Shown here piece by piece: positions 16,456 to 26,280 of a DNA stretch of 64,000 bases. Under the pieces are notes generated by a model. That model saw only the letters and a list, made by a program, of their open reading frames with translations, searched no databases and was not told the origin of the DNA. The translations under genes and the position numbers were made by a program. Source of the DNA: Clostridiales bacterium. Its GTDB lineage: Bacteria > Bacillota > Clostridia > Christensenellales > Aristaeellaceae. The stretch's first letter is position 1. Each line of letters starts with the position of its first letter. Where the stretch lies: contig JAAYIN010000051.1 of NCBI GenBank assembly GCA_012523405.1, positions 28,905 to 92,904 on the forward strand, written 5' to 3'.

Positions 16456-17346
16456 ATGGCAAACACTTCCTTGTTCCGCGGCAGCGGTGTTGCGATCATC
16501 ACACCTTTTCACAATGGGCAAGTTGACATTCCTGCCCTCCGTCGCTTAGTTGAATACCAAATTGCAGGCGGCACAGCGGCTATCATCGCTTGCGGCACGA
16601 CGGGCGAACCTGCTACATTAACCGCACAAGAGCGCGAAACCGTCATTGCTGAAACGGTCGCAGCCGCAGCTGGCCGCGTTCCCGTGATTTGCGGCACGGG
16701 AAGCAACTGCACCCAAAACGTCATTGATTCCGAGAAGCGCTACCGCGGCCTTGGCTGCGCTGCGCAGCTTGTTGTTACCCCCTATTACAACAAGACCACG
16801 CAGGAAGGGCTGTATGCGCATTTTATGGCAATTGCCGACAATACGCAGCTCCCCATCTACCTATACAATGTCCCAAGCCGCACAGGGCTTGATATCGCGC
16901 CCGAAACGCTCCGCCGTTTGGTGAACGCATCGGATCATTTCATTGCGCTCAAGGAAAGCAGCTTTAACCTTCCCTTCGTGATGGAGAAGCTGGACGCAAT
17001 CAAGGGCAAGCTCGCTTTGTACAGCGGCAATGACGAGATGGTTTATCCCCTGCTCTCACTTGGCGCACAGGGCGTGATCTCCGTTGTTGCAAACGCATTA
17101 CCCGCTCAAATGAGCCAAATGGTCAGCGATTATTTCGCAGGCAATCCATCCGATTCCCTCCAAATGCAGCTTCGCCTCTTGCCTTTGATTCATGCATTTT
17201 TCGCAGAAGTCAGCCCCATCCCCTGCAAGCACGCCATGGAAATCATGGGGCTATGTGAGGGCGAGCTGCGTCTGCCGCTCATTGATGCAAGCGAAGGCGT
17301 AAAGACCAAACTTCGCGCCGTGCTCACCGAGCTGGGCGTTCTTTGA
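16456..17346 (+). CDS. dapA: 4-hydroxy-tetrahydrodipicolinate synthase
   Basis: 296 residues, normal length. It condenses pyruvate with aspartate semialdehyde. Visible motifs are GCGTTGEPATLT (phosphate/pyruvate loop), the Tyr of YNVPSRTGLD and the Schiff-base Lys in ALKESS. TAGGAGG precedes ATG 16456. It is the second gene of the operon and is followed by dapB after 35 bp. Confidence 0.96.
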   Translation: MANTSLFRGSGVAIITPFHNGQVDIPALRRLVEYQIAGGTAAIIACGTTGEPATLTAQERETVIAETVAAAAGRVPVICGTGSNCTQNVIDSEKRYRGLGCAAQLVVTPYYNKTTQEGLYAHFMAIADNTQLPIYLYNVPSRTGLDIAPETLRRLVNASDHFIALKESSFNLPFVMEKLDAIKGKLALYSGNDEMVYPLLSLGAQGVISVVANALPAQMSQMVSDYFAGNPSDSLQMQLRLLPLIHAFFAEVSPIPCKHAMEIMGLCEGELRLPLIDASEGVKTKLRAVLTELGVL

Positions 17347-17381
17347 ACCCCTCAAGTCATCAACACAAAGGAGATCAACGT

Positions 17382-18143
17382 ATGAAAATCATCATTGGCG
17401 GTGCTATGGGACGCATGGGTCGTGAGGTCACGGCTGCTGCCCTGAATGCAGGCATGGAAATCGTATGCGGCGTTGACATCATGTACAGCGGTCAGCCTAT
17501 GGATATTCCCATGGTGACAGGCTTTGATCTGGTGGAGGAAAATGCGGATGTCCTCATCGACTTCTCACGTGCAGACTCCCTGCCCGAAATCCTAACCCTC
17601 GCCACATCAAAAGGCATCGCTTCGGTGCTTTGTACCACAGGCTATACGGATGTTGAGGTAGCGCGCATCAATGAAGCATCCCAGCGCATTGCCATCCTTC
17701 GCAGTGCCAACATGAGCCTTGGCGTCAACCTCATGGAAGAGCTCGTTGCGATTGCCTCTCGCGCATTAGCAGATGATTTTGACGTAGAAATCATCGAGAA
17801 GCATCACCGCATGAAGCTTGACAGCCCAAGCGGCACAGCGCTGATGTTCTACGACGCCGTCCGCGGCGAAAAGGGCAAGGACACCGAGCCTATTTATGGC
17901 CGCTATGGACGCACCCACAAACGCACCTCTCGCGAGATCGGCGTACACGCTGTGCGCGGCGGCACGGTGACGGGCGAGCATGAAGTTGGTTTTTATGGCA
18001 ATGGGGAGCAGATCATACTCACCCACCGCGCAGAGAACCGCGCGCTCTTTGCACAAGGCGCAATAAAAGCGGCGAGCTTCCTGTCAGGAAAGCCCGCCGG
18101 TCTATACTCTATGCGCAATGTCGTGAAAGAAATCCTCGGATAA
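17382..18143 (+). CDS. dapB: 4-hydroxy-tetrahydrodipicolinate reductase
   Basis: 253 residues from ATG 17382 after AAAGGAG; an upstream in-frame ATG lies across the dapA end and has no RBS. NAD(P)-binding loop GGAMGRMGRE. The family signature EKHHRMKLDSPSGTA carries the catalytic His and Lys, and HAVRGGTVTGEHEV follows. It makes tetrahydrodipicolinate. Genes for the later steps to diaminopimelate are not in this window. Its stop directly abuts the stop of the convergent XRE gene. Confidence 0.96.
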   Translation: MKIIIGGAMGRMGREVTAAALNAGMEIVCGVDIMYSGQPMDIPMVTGFDLVEENADVLIDFSRADSLPEILTLATSKGIASVLCTTGYTDVEVARINEASQRIAILRSANMSLGVNLMEELVAIASRALADDFDVEIIEKHHRMKLDSPSGTALMFYDAVRGEKGKDTEPIYGRYGRTHKRTSREIGVHAVRGGTVTGEHEVGFYGNGEQIILTHRAENRALFAQGAIKAASFLSGKPAGLYSMRNVVKEILG

Positions 18144-18470
18144 TTATTCTGTTGGTTTGTTCCAGTCCACCAGCTGACCCTGAATCGTGGATAAAATCTC
18201 CTGAAGCGCCATGCGCTGATTGGAGTTGAGATTCTGGGGAACAGGTCCAAGACCGCTGTTATTGAGGCTTCCCGCAAGCAAATAATCCAAGCTCACACCA
18301 AGGCTATTGGACAGGGCTACGATTGTTTCAAGGCTCGCCTTACGTGAACCACGCTCGACATGACCTACAAACGAAGTGCTGACGCCAATTTTTTCCGCCA
18401 ACGCTTCCTGAGTCCATCCAAGTGAGGTACGCTGCTTCCGTATACGCCTACCCAAATCAACATAATCCAT
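18144..18470 (-). CDS. XRE-family transcriptional regulator
   Basis: 108 residues. Residues about 6-62 form a Cro/CI helix-turn-helix: GRRIRKQRTSLGWTQEALAEK, then VSTSFVGHVERGSRKASL and LSNSLGVSLDYLL (first motif shown in part form only). The C-terminal 40 residues are a short tail without a known ligand domain. It converges on dapB with no bases between the two stop codons, so there is no terminator between them. Confidence 0.88.
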   Translation of the reverse strand: MDYVDLGRRIRKQRTSLGWTQEALAEKIGVSTSFVGHVERGSRKASLETIVALSNSLGVSLDYLLAGSLNNSGLGPVPQNLNSNQRMALQEILSTIQGQLVDWNKPTE

Positions 18471-18575
18471 AGCTAAGCCCGTCCTTTAAGAGAAAATACT
18501 AAGTGAAATATATCATTCGACGAGCGTGCATGACATATACGGAAAGAAGTATTTGCTTCCAATGGTATATAAAAC

Positions 18576-18611
18576 AAAAGCTCAACCTGCAAAAACAGAG
18601 GTTGAGCTTTT
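18576..18611 (-). terminator. Terminator of the DegV gene
   Basis: Near-perfect 13-bp stem AAAAGCTCAACCT / AGGTTGAGCTTTT, 12 bp after the stop at 18624 on the minus strand. Confidence 0.88.
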
Positions 18612-18623
18612 GTTTTGATCAAA

Positions 18624-19502
18624 TTAGCATGGACGTTCTTTGCCAAGGAAGCAAATTGCAACGGTTCCAGGGCCGCAATGCGCACCGATAACCGGTCCCA
18701 CATAACGGTGCTCAACTTCGCCCAGTGCCGGAATACGCTCACGAAGCAGTACTTCCAGCCTCTGTGCATCCTCAATCGCATCAGCATGCAAAATGATTGC
18801 GCAGGCATTTGCAGGATCATCGATGTTTTCAGCTGCCTTGTCCGCAATCACGCGTAGTGCGCGCTTACGTCCCTGCACCTTATCGGTGCTGATCAGCTTG
18901 CCTTCTCTGCTCTCAACGATGATAGGCTTTAGATCAAGCACAGTACCCAATGTTGCAGCCACTGCGCTGACGCGGCCGCCGCGGCGAAGATACTTGAGAT
19001 CCTCTACCGTGAACCACGCTTGAGCGCGCAATTTGTTCTCCTCCAGCCACTGCGCTACCTCTTCCATGCTCTTACCGGCCTTGAAGAGTTCGTACGCCTT
19101 GATAATCAAGATGCTCTGGGGCGCTGAAATGCTCAGGGTATCCACAACGATCATCTTGCGCTCTGGGTATTTTGCCAAAAGCGCTTCACGCGTGGCGTAG
19201 ATATTGTTGATGGTGCTTGACAGTTGGCTTGAGAATGCAACAAATAAGATATCCTTTCCCTCTTTGAAGCAAGGCTCAAAATACTCCTCATATGCAGCTG
19301 ACGGCAAAAGTGAAGTGACGGGTGCTGCGCCATTGCGCATGTTGTCAAAGTACTCTTTTTGTTTTCCGTTTCTGCCTAGGTCATCCATGTACTCCTTGCC
19401 ATCCACCATATAGGGCATGTAGACCATTGTCATGTCTAGCTCGTCCACATAGCGGAATGGAAGATCGGAGTCAGAGTCAGTCATAAATACGTATGGATTC
19501 AT
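18624..19502 (-). CDS. DegV family fatty-acid-binding protein
   Basis: 292 residues from ATG 19502, preceded by AAGGAGGAG; the longer frame upstream lacks an RBS. DegV proteins bind fatty acids, and some act as FakB partners of a fatty-acid kinase. Matching segments are FMTDSDSDLPF at the N-terminus, VTSLLPSAAYEEYF, VAFSSQLSSTINN, a middle DLKYLRRGGRVSAVAA and the C-terminal GPVIGAHCGPGTVAICF. Monocistronic by spacing. Confidence 0.93.
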   Translation of the reverse strand: MNPYVFMTDSDSDLPFRYVDELDMTMVYMPYMVDGKEYMDDLGRNGKQKEYFDNMRNGAAPVTSLLPSAAYEEYFEPCFKEGKDILFVAFSSQLSSTINNIYATREALLAKYPERKMIVVDTLSISAPQSILIIKAYELFKAGKSMEEVAQWLEENKLRAQAWFTVEDLKYLRRGGRVSAVAATLGTVLDLKPIIVESREGKLISTDKVQGRKRALRVIADKAAENIDDPANACAIILHADAIEDAQRLEVLLRERIPALGEVEHRYVGPVIGAHCGPGTVAICFLGKERPC

Positions 19503-19633
19503 GGTTCTCCTCCTTGTGTGGGTCAACGACCCGAATAAGAAAAAATAATACATTTTTAATTGTAACCGTTCACTATGTATTTTGCAACTGCCTCAGCAGC
19601 ATTTGTCATAATGCGCGCATAAACACAACAATT

Positions 19634-19675
19634 CGCGCCCTATTCATCGGCATTTGCCGTATTGAATAGGGCGCG
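19634..19675 (-). terminator. Long hairpin downstream of the PRK06851-like ATPase gene
   Basis: 13-bp stem CGCGCCCTATTCA / TGAATAGGGCGCG with an inner CGGCA/TGCCG pair. It is right after the stop at 19682. The T-run is poor, so termination is likely but not certain. Confidence 0.55.
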
Positions 19676-19681
19676 ATTCGT

Positions 19682-20719
19682 TTATTCAGGGAAAAGCTCG
19701 GACTCGACCTTGCTGAATACCGATTGCCATTTGAGGAAATCCATATTCCCAACATAGAACGCCTCCAGCTCGTCATGCAGCTGCTTTGCTGCCGTAAGCT
19801 GTTCAACTCCGCGCTGCACTAGCAGCTCATACGCATTCAGATCAAATCCGCGTTCCTTTTCGCTCCCGTCCGCCAAGTCAAATGCTCGGTCTGCCTCCAC
19901 CCATGTCCCCTGCGCTGCCTCTCCCTTGACGCCCGAGCAAAACGCAATGCCGTGAGCTGGGATCACCACATGCGCAATCTCATTGGGAGAAACGGGGTCC
20001 AGCAGCTCAACGACGTGAAGGCCGCGCATCACAGCCCGCTGGGAAACCGCCTGCATCAGCTGCGTCACATGTTCGCCAAATGGGCAATCCACCGTGATGC
20101 AGCGCTCCCCTACGACCGTCGGCAGGAAATCCACCCAGCCCTTGGGCGTATACGCCGCCGCAAAGAGCCTTCTGACGCTCCCCTTGCCGCCCCTAAGGGG
20201 CATTTGATCCGCCCATTCATCTGCGAGTGCAAATGCCTTCTGCGGGTTCTCTACGCCCTTCCTTGATGCCTGGTACACGCTCCTAGCGGCCGCCAGATAC
20301 TGATAGCACCTGCCAAACCTTCTGGAAATATCGCTTTGCACCCGCTCGATTTCCTTCGCATGAGGGCGCAGCGCCCCCTCGTCCAGAAAATCGCCAAGGG
20401 AGAGCAGCGTATCGCGCGCACCCGGAACGCTCGGGTCGTAGACATGCGGGGCAGTGCCGTCCATCATGCCCGCGCCGATCTCAGGTAATGCGATGCCGTC
20501 AAGGCTGTCAGGATCGGACGAGCAATGAAAATACTCAACTCGAATGCCTTTTTCCTCCGCACTCTTGGCGACGCGGTGCATCATCGTGCTCTTCCCAACC
20601 CCCGGTCCACCCTTGATGTAGTACATGCGTTTTCTTTGTGTCCTTGGCACAATATCCTCAAAGCAAGTAAAAAAGCCCTGCGCTGTATTCGCGCCTGCAA
20701 AATAATGATTTGGCTGCAT
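19682..20719 (-). CDS. P-loop ATPase of the PRK06851 family
   Basis: 345 residues from ATG 20719 (MQPNHYFAG), with GGAGGGG just upstream; the longer frame begins in a hydrophobic stretch without an RBS. Walker A is IKGGPGVGKSTMMH near residue 38, followed by EYFHCSSDPDSLDG and DGTAPHVYDP, all typical of this Clostridia/Bacilli family of unknown function. A second nucleotide-binding-like half is weaker. It stands between two terminator-like hairpins. Confidence 0.78.
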   Translation of the reverse strand: MQPNHYFAGANTAQGFFTCFEDIVPRTQRKRMYYIKGGPGVGKSTMMHRVAKSAEEKGIRVEYFHCSSDPDSLDGIALPEIGAGMMDGTAPHVYDPSVPGARDTLLSLGDFLDEGALRPHAKEIERVQSDISRRFGRCYQYLAAARSVYQASRKGVENPQKAFALADEWADQMPLRGGKGSVRRLFAAAYTPKGWVDFLPTVVGERCITVDCPFGEHVTQLMQAVSQRAVMRGLHVVELLDPVSPNEIAHVVIPAHGIAFCSGVKGEAAQGTWVEADRAFDLADGSEKERGFDLNAYELLVQRGVEQLTAAKQLHDELEAFYVGNMDFLKWQSVFSKVESELFPE

Positions 20720-20799
20720 TGATGTCCCCTCCATTACAAACGTTACTACAGGGTATGCAAAAATAAAGCAAAACAAACCTATCATTTTTAGGGCAATGA

Positions 20800-20831
20800 A
20801 AAGAGCCTGCAGATTGCTCCGCAGGCTCTTT
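20800..20831 (-). terminator. Terminator of the SH3/peptidoglycan-binding protein gene
   Basis: Perfect 11-bp stem AAAGAGCCTGC / GCAGGCTCTTT, 11 bp after the stop at 20843, with a T4 tail on the minus strand. Confidence 0.85.
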
Positions 20832-20842
20832 GATTGATTTGA

Positions 20843-23194
20843 TTATTTGACCAATGTAGGCCAGAGTTTCTTTGCCTCAGCATATGCTGTATTGATCGCA
20901 TTGAGATGATCTTTATCCGGTGTAGCTCCGCCATGCGTTGTGCTGTTGGTGAAGTGGATACACATCATGCCATAGTAGTTATTGACTTCATAGAAGTACT
21001 TGCCGCCCGGGAACTTTGACCTAGAGAAGCTATCGTCGCCTTCAAAGCCATGCGGGAAACCATAGATGCTGATCGGATAAACCGTGCCATTGACGTTTAG
21101 CAGAGCAGCTCGGCGATCCCAACCGCTGCCGATATGCGTTGCGCCGCCAAACGAATTCTTGAAGTCAGGCCAGGTGTATGTAACAACATCCTTATCGCCG
21201 TCAGCCTTGATCCTGCTTAGCTGAGAGGAAGTAGGTGCACTGGAATTATAGGGGAAGTTTACGACATCACACATGACCTTCGTATCCGCTGCTGTTGCAG
21301 GGACGCAGTCAGCATGGTTGCCGCCTGACCAGCGATAGATTGAGAAAACCTTACCGGTCTTTACATCCATAACCGTTGCGTACGAGCTCTTGGGGAACAT
21401 CGAAGCGCCGTCATCATCCCTGCTCCATGATCCCTGAACAACCCTGTTCACTGTACCAAAATCGCCCGTTGCGATTCCGCCTGTTGTACCGCCGTCACCG
21501 GTGTTTCCGCTTGTGCCCGCTAGCTGCGTACGCAGTGCGTTCCATGTTTCAGCACCGCAAGCGCCGTCAACTGTGACCTTTACTTTGCGTTGGAAGTTTC
21601 TCACAGCACTCTGTGTACCGCCGCCGAAGCTGCCGTCCAGACTGCCTGTGTAATAGCCGAGCTTTGAGAGAGCAACCTGCAATGCATATACACGCACATC
21701 GCCCACAAGACCCAGTTCACGCTTGAGCGAGGTGCTCAGGGCGCTATTCCAAAGGGTTTCAACATATACGCCAAGCTCTGTATCGCTCAGAATACCAGCC
21801 TTTACGTTATCATAGAGCGTATTGTAGGAAGTGTTATTAAAGTATAGGGTGCAGTAGGTAACGCTATTGATGGTATAGGTCTGGGTTGTTACCATTTGCA
21901 ATACTGTGCCAAGGCTTGCATTGACAATGCCCGAGGTAGGTCTTGTCTGCGTTGTGAACAGCTCGGTCGTTGCAGGAAGCCTGATAAATACCTTGCCTGT
22001 GGATGCTACGCCGCCGCCTGTGCCTGTGCCAATGGTTGCAGCTGCACAATCGCCGCGAACATAACCGATCAAACCGCTGCCTGTGCGGATCTTATACCAA
22101 GAGTAGCCGCCTGCTGTGGTCGGCTGGGCGAGCAGATCAACCACTGTACCCTTTGCGAGGACAGTACCTGATTTGGAGCCATTCGGTGTCTTACGCACGC
22201 GGGTGCTTGGCAAGGTGATGGTCACTGTACCGATCGCCGTTGTGCTGCTGCTCCCGCTGCCGCTTGATCCGCCTGATGAAGAAGAGGAACTTGCGCTCAG
22301 GAATGTACCCATGAGCCAGCCCTTATAGCCGTTATAGATGACGTAGTACCAGGTCACGCCGTTTCTCACCCTTGTATTTGTGTAGGTGAACTTAACGCCC
22401 TTGGGAACCACTGCAAGACGTGAACTCGTCGTGGATGAAGACTTACGCAGGTTCACGCTTGAGGTTGTCTTAACGGTACCTGTTTCCGAAGCAGTTGAAC
22501 CACCCGTGGACGAACCGCCGCCGGTGGTGCCTCCGCCTGTAATCGTATTGCCCGAAGCCAATGAAAACAGCACTGTCTGCGTTAATGGGCCGGCACTGCC
22601 GTCTCTATCCAGACTGTTTGCGCGCTGAAATAACTTGACCGCTTCCGCTGTTTTATCGCCGTAATTACCATCCGCCACGACCGTATAGCCAAGCTTGTTA
22701 AGAGCATGTTGAACCGCATGTGCACGGATATCGCCAATCACATTATCAGCTGCGCGAAGCGTGACGAAAATCGATTGCTTCCATACGGTATTGGTGATAT
22801 AGTCAACAACTTCAGCATCCGTCATCAAGTCGCCAAGAACATCTGTCTTGAGGACATTGTAACGCTTGCTGAGGTAATATACGCTATAATACTCTTTTTT
22901 ATCGGATGTATTGGTGTAATAATCATCTGAAACCAGCTGAAATACCTGCCCAGATGCCGCCGCAACGGTTGAGCCTGTATTGTACACCTCACCTGTGAAG
23001 AAAGTAACATTCTTTGACAGCTTGATATATGTCTTGGTACTGGAAGAGCTTACGTTTGACGAAGACCCTCCCACTGAGGTTCCGGCAAACGCTGTCGGAA
23101 GCATAGAAAATAGCAGACATATCACCAGCGTTAACGAAACCGCTGCGCGTAACGTCCACGCACCCATCCCTATTGCCCGATCATTCGTTCTCAT
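20843..23194 (-). CDS. Secreted SH3b and peptidoglycan-binding protein with uncharacterised C-terminal module
   Basis: 783 residues from ATG 23194, set by GGAGGTTT. A signal peptide (about 1-38, ending TAFA) is followed by Ser-rich sequence. There are two copies of a module ending in a PG_binding_1 domain (ALNKLGYTV..DGNYGDKT..AVKLFQ and ALSKLGYYTG..DGSFGGGT..AVRNFQ). Between them are two SH3-like domains (SSVNLRKSSS and STRVRKTPNG) in Ser/Gly linkers. The C-terminal about 190 residues form a module with HIGSGWDRRAAL, YGFPHG, MCIHFTNS, THGG and DKDH, rich in conserved His. It probably acts at the cell wall; the last module could be an enzyme, but its chemistry is unknown. Confidence 0.85.
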   Translation of the reverse strand: MRTNDRAIGMGAWTLRAAVSLTLVICLLFSMLPTAFAGTSVGGSSSNVSSSSTKTYIKLSKNVTFFTGEVYNTGSTVAAASGQVFQLVSDDYYTNTSDKKEYYSVYYLSKRYNVLKTDVLGDLMTDAEVVDYITNTVWKQSIFVTLRAADNVIGDIRAHAVQHALNKLGYTVVADGNYGDKTAEAVKLFQRANSLDRDGSAGPLTQTVLFSLASGNTITGGGTTGGGSSTGGSTASETGTVKTTSSVNLRKSSSTTSSRLAVVPKGVKFTYTNTRVRNGVTWYYVIYNGYKGWLMGTFLSASSSSSSGGSSGSGSSSTTAIGTVTITLPSTRVRKTPNGSKSGTVLAKGTVVDLLAQPTTAGGYSWYKIRTGSGLIGYVRGDCAAATIGTGTGGGVASTGKVFIRLPATTELFTTQTRPTSGIVNASLGTVLQMVTTQTYTINSVTYCTLYFNNTSYNTLYDNVKAGILSDTELGVYVETLWNSALSTSLKRELGLVGDVRVYALQVALSKLGYYTGSLDGSFGGGTQSAVRNFQRKVKVTVDGACGAETWNALRTQLAGTSGNTGDGGTTGGIATGDFGTVNRVVQGSWSRDDDGASMFPKSSYATVMDVKTGKVFSIYRWSGGNHADCVPATAADTKVMCDVVNFPYNSSAPTSSQLSRIKADGDKDVVTYTWPDFKNSFGGATHIGSGWDRRAALLNVNGTVYPISIYGFPHGFEGDDSFSRSKFPGGKYFYEVNNYYGMMCIHFTNSTTHGGATPDKDHLNAINTAYAEAKKLWPTLVK

Positions 23195-23393
23195 TGTGAA
23201 ACCTCCAATATTATGGCTATCGCCTAAATCGTTACATCTACCCAACGAATAAATGCTTAAATATCATGCTCATAATATTACATTTTTATTACGTTGTCAA
23301 TGCTTTTTCTTTACTTTTTCTCGATAATGGCTCATTTTCCTATTGTTTTTCGAATGTTTGTCTTAATTGTATCATCATTGCCACCATTTTCAC

Positions 23394-24434
23394 TTAATTA
23401 CCAGCGCTGTTATGAATATCCATGAGAAGTTTTTCCACTTCTTCTTTCTTGGTGAGCACCGAGGTGCAAAACCTCACCGCGCTATGTTTTTCGTCAATTT
23501 TCTCCATAAAGGAGAATTGATAGTCCTTGGATAGATGATCCAGCTGCGCAGCGGAAAGAATGGGGAAGATTTGATTTGTTACAGTATCGACATAAAGTTT
23601 ACATCCACTCTGAATGAATGCATCTTTGAGCTGCTGCGCAAAGCCATTGGCACGCGCGGACTCGTCAATATACAGATCATCCTGCATCAACGCTTCAAAC
23701 TGCACGCCCAGCAATCTGCCCTTGGCAAGCATGCCGCCCCGCTGCTTGATATGATAGCGGAAGCAGTCCTTGAGGCTGTGATTGGTTAGCACAATCGCTT
23801 CGCCAAAGAGCAGCCCGACCTTTGTTCCGCCAATGGTGAATGCATCGCAGGTCTTTGCCAGCAGCGCAAAATCGATATCGCGCTCAGCTGCGAGTCCATA
23901 TCCGAGGCGGGCGCCATCCAAAAAGAGCGTCAATCCCAGTTCCTTGCAGGTATTTGAAAGCGACACCAGCTCCTCTTTGGTATAGAGCGTTCCAAGCTCG
24001 GTGGGGTGGCTGATATATACCATGGCAGGGCGCACAATATGCTCATGGCTTGCGTCGCTGCGCTGCGCCGTCACTGCCTGCTCCACCTGCGCCGCGGTGA
24101 TCTTGCCATCAACGTTGGGCAGTCCCAGCACCTTGTGACCCGTTGCTTCGATTGCGCCTGTTTCATGGACGTTGATATGTCCCGTATCCGCGCAAAGAAC
24201 GCCTTCAAAGGGGCGCAGGGCAGCAGCGATTACGGTCGTATTCGCCTGTGTTCCGCCCACCACAAAGTGGACATCCGCGTCCGCAGCACCGCATTTTTCC
24301 CGAATCATCGCCCGTGCCTTTTCGCAATGCGGGTCCTCGCCATAGCCGCTTGTCTGTTCACTGTTGGTGTCAATGAGAGCTTTGAGAACAACGTCAAGCG
24401 CACCGCTTGTATAATCACATTCAAAATGAAGCAT
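23394..24434 (-). CDS. Threonine aldolase family PLP enzyme
   Basis: 346 residues. It is a fold-type I PLP enzyme of the low-specificity threonine aldolase/beta-eliminating lyase family: FVVGGTQANTT (cofactor loop), DTGHINVHETGA, LFLDGARLGYGL (Asp for the PLP pyridine) and FTIGGTKVGLL with the Schiff-base Lys. It would cleave L-threonine or allo-threonine to glycine and acetaldehyde, but related lyases exist. AAGGCAGAAG lies before ATG 24434. It is a single gene, divergent from the glycosyltransferase. Confidence 0.88.
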   Translation of the reverse strand: MLHFECDYTSGALDVVLKALIDTNSEQTSGYGEDPHCEKARAMIREKCGAADADVHFVVGGTQANTTVIAAALRPFEGVLCADTGHINVHETGAIEATGHKVLGLPNVDGKITAAQVEQAVTAQRSDASHEHIVRPAMVYISHPTELGTLYTKEELVSLSNTCKELGLTLFLDGARLGYGLAAERDIDFALLAKTCDAFTIGGTKVGLLFGEAIVLTNHSLKDCFRYHIKQRGGMLAKGRLLGVQFEALMQDDLYIDESARANGFAQQLKDAFIQSGCKLYVDTVTNQIFPILSAAQLDHLSKDYQFSFMEKIDEKHSAVRFCTSVLTKKEEVEKLLMDIHNSAGN

Positions 24435-24610
24435 TTCTTCTGCCTTCTTTCTTGACTTATCATCACTTTCTCATCGTACACACAACCTGAAAATTCGTCA
24501 AGTAGTTTTAAATTTTTTCTTAAAAAGAGCCGCTGTTCGCTTGCTCCTGTCCCCCTAGTATGCTAAACTAAAGTCGATTTTTATTTACTTAATAGGAAGG
24601 GCGAGGAACG

Positions 24611-26137
24611 ATGAATGCATCCATGACTAAGCGCACCGCGTCCATTGCACGCGTCTTTGCATATGCAATGTTTATCTCAGCAGTCACGCTGTTTTTCTGC
24701 TCCAAGTCCTCCTTTGGCTACCCGATCAACGACTGGACGGATGCCAATATTTACTTTACCATCGGCAAGGGCATTACCCGCGGACAGGTGGTATACCGCG
24801 ATCTATACGATCACAAAGGTCCGCTTCTTTATATGCTCCATGCGCTCTGTGCCTTGATCAGCCCCATGTCATTTACAGGGGTTTACCTGCTGGAAATAAT
24901 CTGCTCGGCAGCTTTTTTAACGATAGCCTTCCAACTTATGACGATTTATGGGGCAAAAGGTTCACGTTATTTTGCACTTCCTTTGATTTCTTTTCTCATT
25001 TTCACCTCCACAAGCTTTGAGCAAGGCGATAGCGCAGAGGAACTCTGCCTGTGCTTGCTCGTTTTTTCGCTCTATGATATCCTCCGCCACCTCAAAACCG
25101 AATACCCGCGGCGCATGTCCGCCAAGCATCTCATCATCAACGGTGTGGTTTTTGGCGCTGTGTTTTGGATCAAGTTCACCATGGTGGGACTTTTCGCAGG
25201 CTTTTTGTTGACGCTCTTCCTGCTGCATGGGGCAAGGCGTGAATGGAAGCATGCTTTTTCATCTGTGGGTTGGTTCTTGCTCGGGTTTGTGATTTCCACG
25301 CTGCCATGGCTCCTGTATTTTGGCATAAACGATGCCCTCCTGCCATGGATGAAGACCTACCTATATGACAATCTCTTCCTATATTCATCCAGCGAGGAGA
25401 GCGCGGGGCTTGTGATGCGCCTTGGAGACATCGCAAAGTCTGCGCTGTCTTGGGGCGTATCAAACCTACGCTATACGCTGCTGATCGCAATCGGACTTGC
25501 ATTCGGCATTTTCCATAAGAGCGCCTCCAAATGGCAGCGCATATCGCTTCTCCTCATGTTTTTGATCGGTGCGCTCGGCGTGTTCATCGGCGGAAAAAGC
25601 TATCCATATTATGGATTGATACTCGCCGCCTTTGTCCCCCTTGGCATGATTCCCCTTTGCCTGCTCGCAGACCGTTTCATTCAGCGTCTGCCAAAAGCAC
25701 AGAAGTTCCTCCCCGCGCTATGCTGCATATGCTGCGCTATGTGCTTTGCGCTTTCCTATCAGCTCAGCCCCAATGTGAAAACTTCGTTTGGGCAGGACAG
25801 AAGCACCACCATGCAGTACCAGTTTGCTGCAATCCTCAGCGAGTACGAAAACCCCACACTCCTAAACTACGGATTTATGGATGCAGGGTTTTATACTGCA
25901 TCGGGCATCACGCCGGATGTTAAATACTTCCACCAGACCAATGTTCCTCTTGAGGAAATGACGCAGGAGCAAATCCGCTATATCGAGGGAGGCGTATGTG
26001 ATTTCATTGTTACGCGCGGGAAACAACCGGAAAGCATCGATAACCTGTATGAACTAATCGCCACAGCCGATGCACCCGATCACTTCTGGTACGATCACGT
26101 GTACCTGTACAAACTCAAAACCTTAGCAAGCCCTTAA
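24611..26137 (+). CDS. GT-C-type membrane glycosyltransferase (GT39/ArnT-like)
   Basis: 508 residues with about ten membrane helices. The first loop holds the acidic motif NDWTDANIYFTIGKGI and QVVYRDLYDHKGPLLY, as in dolichyl-/undecaprenyl-phosphate sugar transferases of the GT39/83 kind. A soluble C-terminal part (about 420-508) lies outside. It probably transfers a sugar from a lipid carrier to a surface polymer or protein. GGAAGG precedes ATG 24611. It is monocistronic; the next promoter is at 26170. Confidence 0.8.
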   Translation: MNASMTKRTASIARVFAYAMFISAVTLFFCSKSSFGYPINDWTDANIYFTIGKGITRGQVVYRDLYDHKGPLLYMLHALCALISPMSFTGVYLLEIICSAAFLTIAFQLMTIYGAKGSRYFALPLISFLIFTSTSFEQGDSAEELCLCLLVFSLYDILRHLKTEYPRRMSAKHLIINGVVFGAVFWIKFTMVGLFAGFLLTLFLLHGARREWKHAFSSVGWFLLGFVISTLPWLLYFGINDALLPWMKTYLYDNLFLYSSSEESAGLVMRLGDIAKSALSWGVSNLRYTLLIAIGLAFGIFHKSASKWQRISLLLMFLIGALGVFIGGKSYPYYGLILAAFVPLGMIPLCLLADRFIQRLPKAQKFLPALCCICCAMCFALSYQLSPNVKTSFGQDRSTTMQYQFAAILSEYENPTLLNYGFMDAGFYTASGITPDVKYFHQTNVPLEEMTQEQIRYIEGGVCDFIVTRGKQPESIDNLYELIATADAPDHFWYDHVYLYKLKTLASP

Positions 26138-26169
26138 CACCTGCCCTGCCTTAACTACAGCCGATTCGT

Positions 26170-26198
26170 TTGACTATTGTAACCCCTCCGTGTACAAT
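26170..26198 (+). promoter_or_regulatory. Promoter of the Mrp/Mbh-type antiporter operon
   Basis: TTGACT, 17-bp spacer, TACAAT. The start is near 26205, 76 nt before the first gene. Confidence 0.75.
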
Positions 26199-26280
26199 GA
26201 GATATGTTCGGCTTTTTCACTATCAGTATGCATAAGGGGCATCCAATGTTCCGCATTACCAAAAGCAGAGGAGTAGAAAA

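Noticed and set aside
22900..23194. L,D-transpeptidase assignment for the SH3/PG-binding protein
   Set aside because: The YkuD signature HxxxxSHGCxR is absent; the CIHF...THGG order is different.
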